A stretch of 64,000 nt of DNA from an uncultured Dysosmobacter sp. (GTDB lineage Bacteria; Bacillota; Clostridia; Oscillospirales; Oscillospiraceae), in the NCBI RefSeq assembly GCF_947631635.1, contig NZ_CANRMB010000006.1, positions 1-64,000 of the forward strand, in the 5' to 3' direction. Both the position numbers and the translations under genes were made by a program. The notes under the pieces are model-generated. The model saw only the letters and a list, made by a program, of their open reading frames with translations. It was not told the origin of the DNA and made no database searches. This document shows positions 62,824 to 64,000 of the stretch, piece by piece; position 1 is the first letter of the stretch, and each line of letters starts with the position of its first letter.

Positions 62824-63984
62824 ATGGCAACATTAGTAATCAAGAACATTGGAACCATCGTTTCCGGTGACATTACGAAGCCTATTCTCGAGGGCAGCGT
62901 CATCGTGGTGGAGGACAATCTGATCTCCGCTATCGGCGGCGAGGAGCTCCTCGCTAACATTGGGGACGCGACTGTGGTCGATGCCAACGGAACCACCGTC
63001 ACCCCCGGCCTGTGGGATACCCACGTGCATGTTACCACTGCCGACGGTTACGGCACCCGCCAGAAGACCTTCGGCTTCATTGAAAGCGCCAAGAACGGCG
63101 GCGTGACCACTATGATCTCCGCCGGTGAGTGCCACTTCCCCGGCCGTCCCAAGGACCCCGCCGGCACCAAGGCCCTGGCTGTTGTGGGCCACAAGAGCTT
63201 CGCCAACGCCAAGCCCGCCGGCGTGAAGGTCGAGGGCGGCGCCCTGATCATGGAAAAGGGCCTGGTGGAGAAGGACTTTGAGGACCTGTCCAAGGAAGGC
63301 GTTTGGGTCGTCGGCGAGATCGGCCTGGGCTCCGTCAACAATCCCGAGCTGGCTGCTCCCATGGTGGAGTGGGCCCACAAGTACGGCTTCAAGGTGCAGA
63401 TGCACACCGGCGGCACCTCCATCCCCGGCAGCTCCACTGTTACCGCTGACGACGTGATCAAGACCAAGCCCGATGTGGTCTCCCACATCAACGGCGGCCC
63501 CACCGCCATCCCCGAGCATGAGGTGGACCGCATCATGGACGAGACTCCCTTCGCCATGGAGATCGTGCAGTGCGGCAACCCCAAGATTGCTACTTACGTG
63601 CTGAAGCGCGCCACCGAGAAGGGCCAGCTGGGCCGTGTCATCTTCGGTAACGACGCTCCCTCCGGCACCGGCATCATCCCCCTGGGCATCATGCGCAACA
63701 TCTCCTTCGCTGCCTCCATGGGCGGCATCGAGCCCGCTGTCGCTGTTGCCATGGCCACCGGCAACCCCGCGAAGGTCTATGACCGCCTGAACCGCGGCAC
63801 CATCGCCGTTGGCAAGGAAGCCGACCTGCTGATTATGGACGCCCCCATGGGCTCTGTGGCTGACGACGCTCTGGGCGCTTTCGCCGCCGGCGACCTGCCC
63901 GGCCTGAGCTATGTCATCATCGATGGCAAGATCAACGTCAAGAAGAGCAGCAACACGCCCCCCGCCAAGAGAAAGCCCTGCTAA
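62824..63984 (+). CDS. ena: Enamidase (amidohydrolase)
   Basis: A 386-residue amidohydrolase-superfamily enzyme, equal in size to E. barkeri enamidase (about 385). It has TPGLWDTHVHVTTADG (metal-binding His pair), EGVWVVGEIGLGSVNNPE with the Glu ligand, FKVQMHTGGTS and SHINGG with further His ligands, and FGNDAPSGTGI with the catalytic Asp. It hydrolyses 1,4,5,6-tetrahydro-6-oxonicotinate to 2-formylglutarate and ammonia, the third step. AGAAGGGAG precedes the ATG. The gene ends 16 bp before the window edge. Confidence 0.92.
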   Translation: MATLVIKNIGTIVSGDITKPILEGSVIVVEDNLISAIGGEELLANIGDATVVDANGTTVTPGLWDTHVHVTTADGYGTRQKTFGFIESAKNGGVTTMISAGECHFPGRPKDPAGTKALAVVGHKSFANAKPAGVKVEGGALIMEKGLVEKDFEDLSKEGVWVVGEIGLGSVNNPELAAPMVEWAHKYGFKVQMHTGGTSIPGSSTVTADDVIKTKPDVVSHINGGPTAIPEHEVDRIMDETPFAMEIVQCGNPKIATYVLKRATEKGQLGRVIFGNDAPSGTGIIPLGIMRNISFAASMGGIEPAVAVAMATGNPAKVYDRLNRGTIAVGKEADLLIMDAPMGSVADDALGAFAAGDLPGLSYVIIDGKINVKKSSNTPPAKRKPC

Positions 63985-64000
63985 GACCGTATCCAGTCTG

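Overview
The window looks like the chromosome of an anaerobic gut Clostridia-type Firmicute, probably Oscillospiraceae (Flavonifractor/Lawsonibacter-like). This is inferred from strong Shine-Dalgarno sites, TTGACA/TATAAT promoters, GC-rich coding with GC-heavy third positions in the right half, many CaiB/ETF/acyl-CoA genes and a complete anaerobic nicotinate fermentation cluster of the Eubacterium barkeri type. No species marker gene is present.

Region 1 (1-5.4 kb) is an accessory patch. It holds an IS-like triple repeat, an Rpn-type PD-(D/E)XK nuclease, a hypothetical gene, and an 875-residue protein that joins an ExoIII/APE-type endonuclease, a group II-intron-like reverse transcriptase with its maturase thumb, and a degenerate HNH domain. 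A textbook sigma-A promoter followed by a ~70-nt terminated RNA lies directly upstream of it. An apparently 5'-truncated AcrVA2-like gene lies directly downstream. This is the most unusual object in the window.

Region 2 (5.6-8.6 kb) has a hypothetical propeller-like protein, an XRE-S24 repressor preceded by four operators spaced exactly 31 bp apart, a FabG-type reductase and a tRNA-Val(GAC).

Region 3 (8.6-28.8 kb) is bounded by that tRNA and by a 28-nt copy of its 3' end at 28,760, so it may be an old genomic island. It carries IS5- and IS91-family transposase relics, acyl-CoA dehydrogenase plus EtfBA, twin MarR regulators, and a sigma-54-controlled operon (small membrane protein, Na+/solute symporter, two CaiB-type CoA-transferases, PAS-AAA+ activator). 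It also carries an MFS carrier, an M20 amidohydrolase with a YfcC transporter, and a methionine gamma-lyase-like enzyme. Several long perfect hairpins separate these units.

Region 4 (29-41.3 kb) is a signalling/ABC region. A LytTR regulator with an AgrC-like kinase and an OmpR-type regulator with its kinase run leftward, followed by a MacB-like ABC pair. A BceAB-like ABC pair and an HpaI-type aldolase run rightward.

Region 5 (41.3-64 kb) is the nicotinate fermentation locus: LysR regulator, B12-linked cysteine-rich protein, CobT, DmdA, DmdB, Mgm, Mii, MutL-like reactivase, Dml, a serine-dehydratase-like protein (Hmd), a methyltransferase, Hnr, a UPF0280 protein, Hgd, NdhF/S/L/M, a PTS-EIIC-like membrane protein and Ena. 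Together they would convert nicotinate via 6-hydroxynicotinate, 1,4,5,6-tetrahydro-6-oxonicotinate, 2-formylglutarate, 2-hydroxymethylglutarate, 2-methyleneglutarate, 3-methylitaconate and 2,3-dimethylmalate to propionate and pyruvate. A short motif, GTATTTGKCA, recurs upstream of four transcription units and is a candidate operator.
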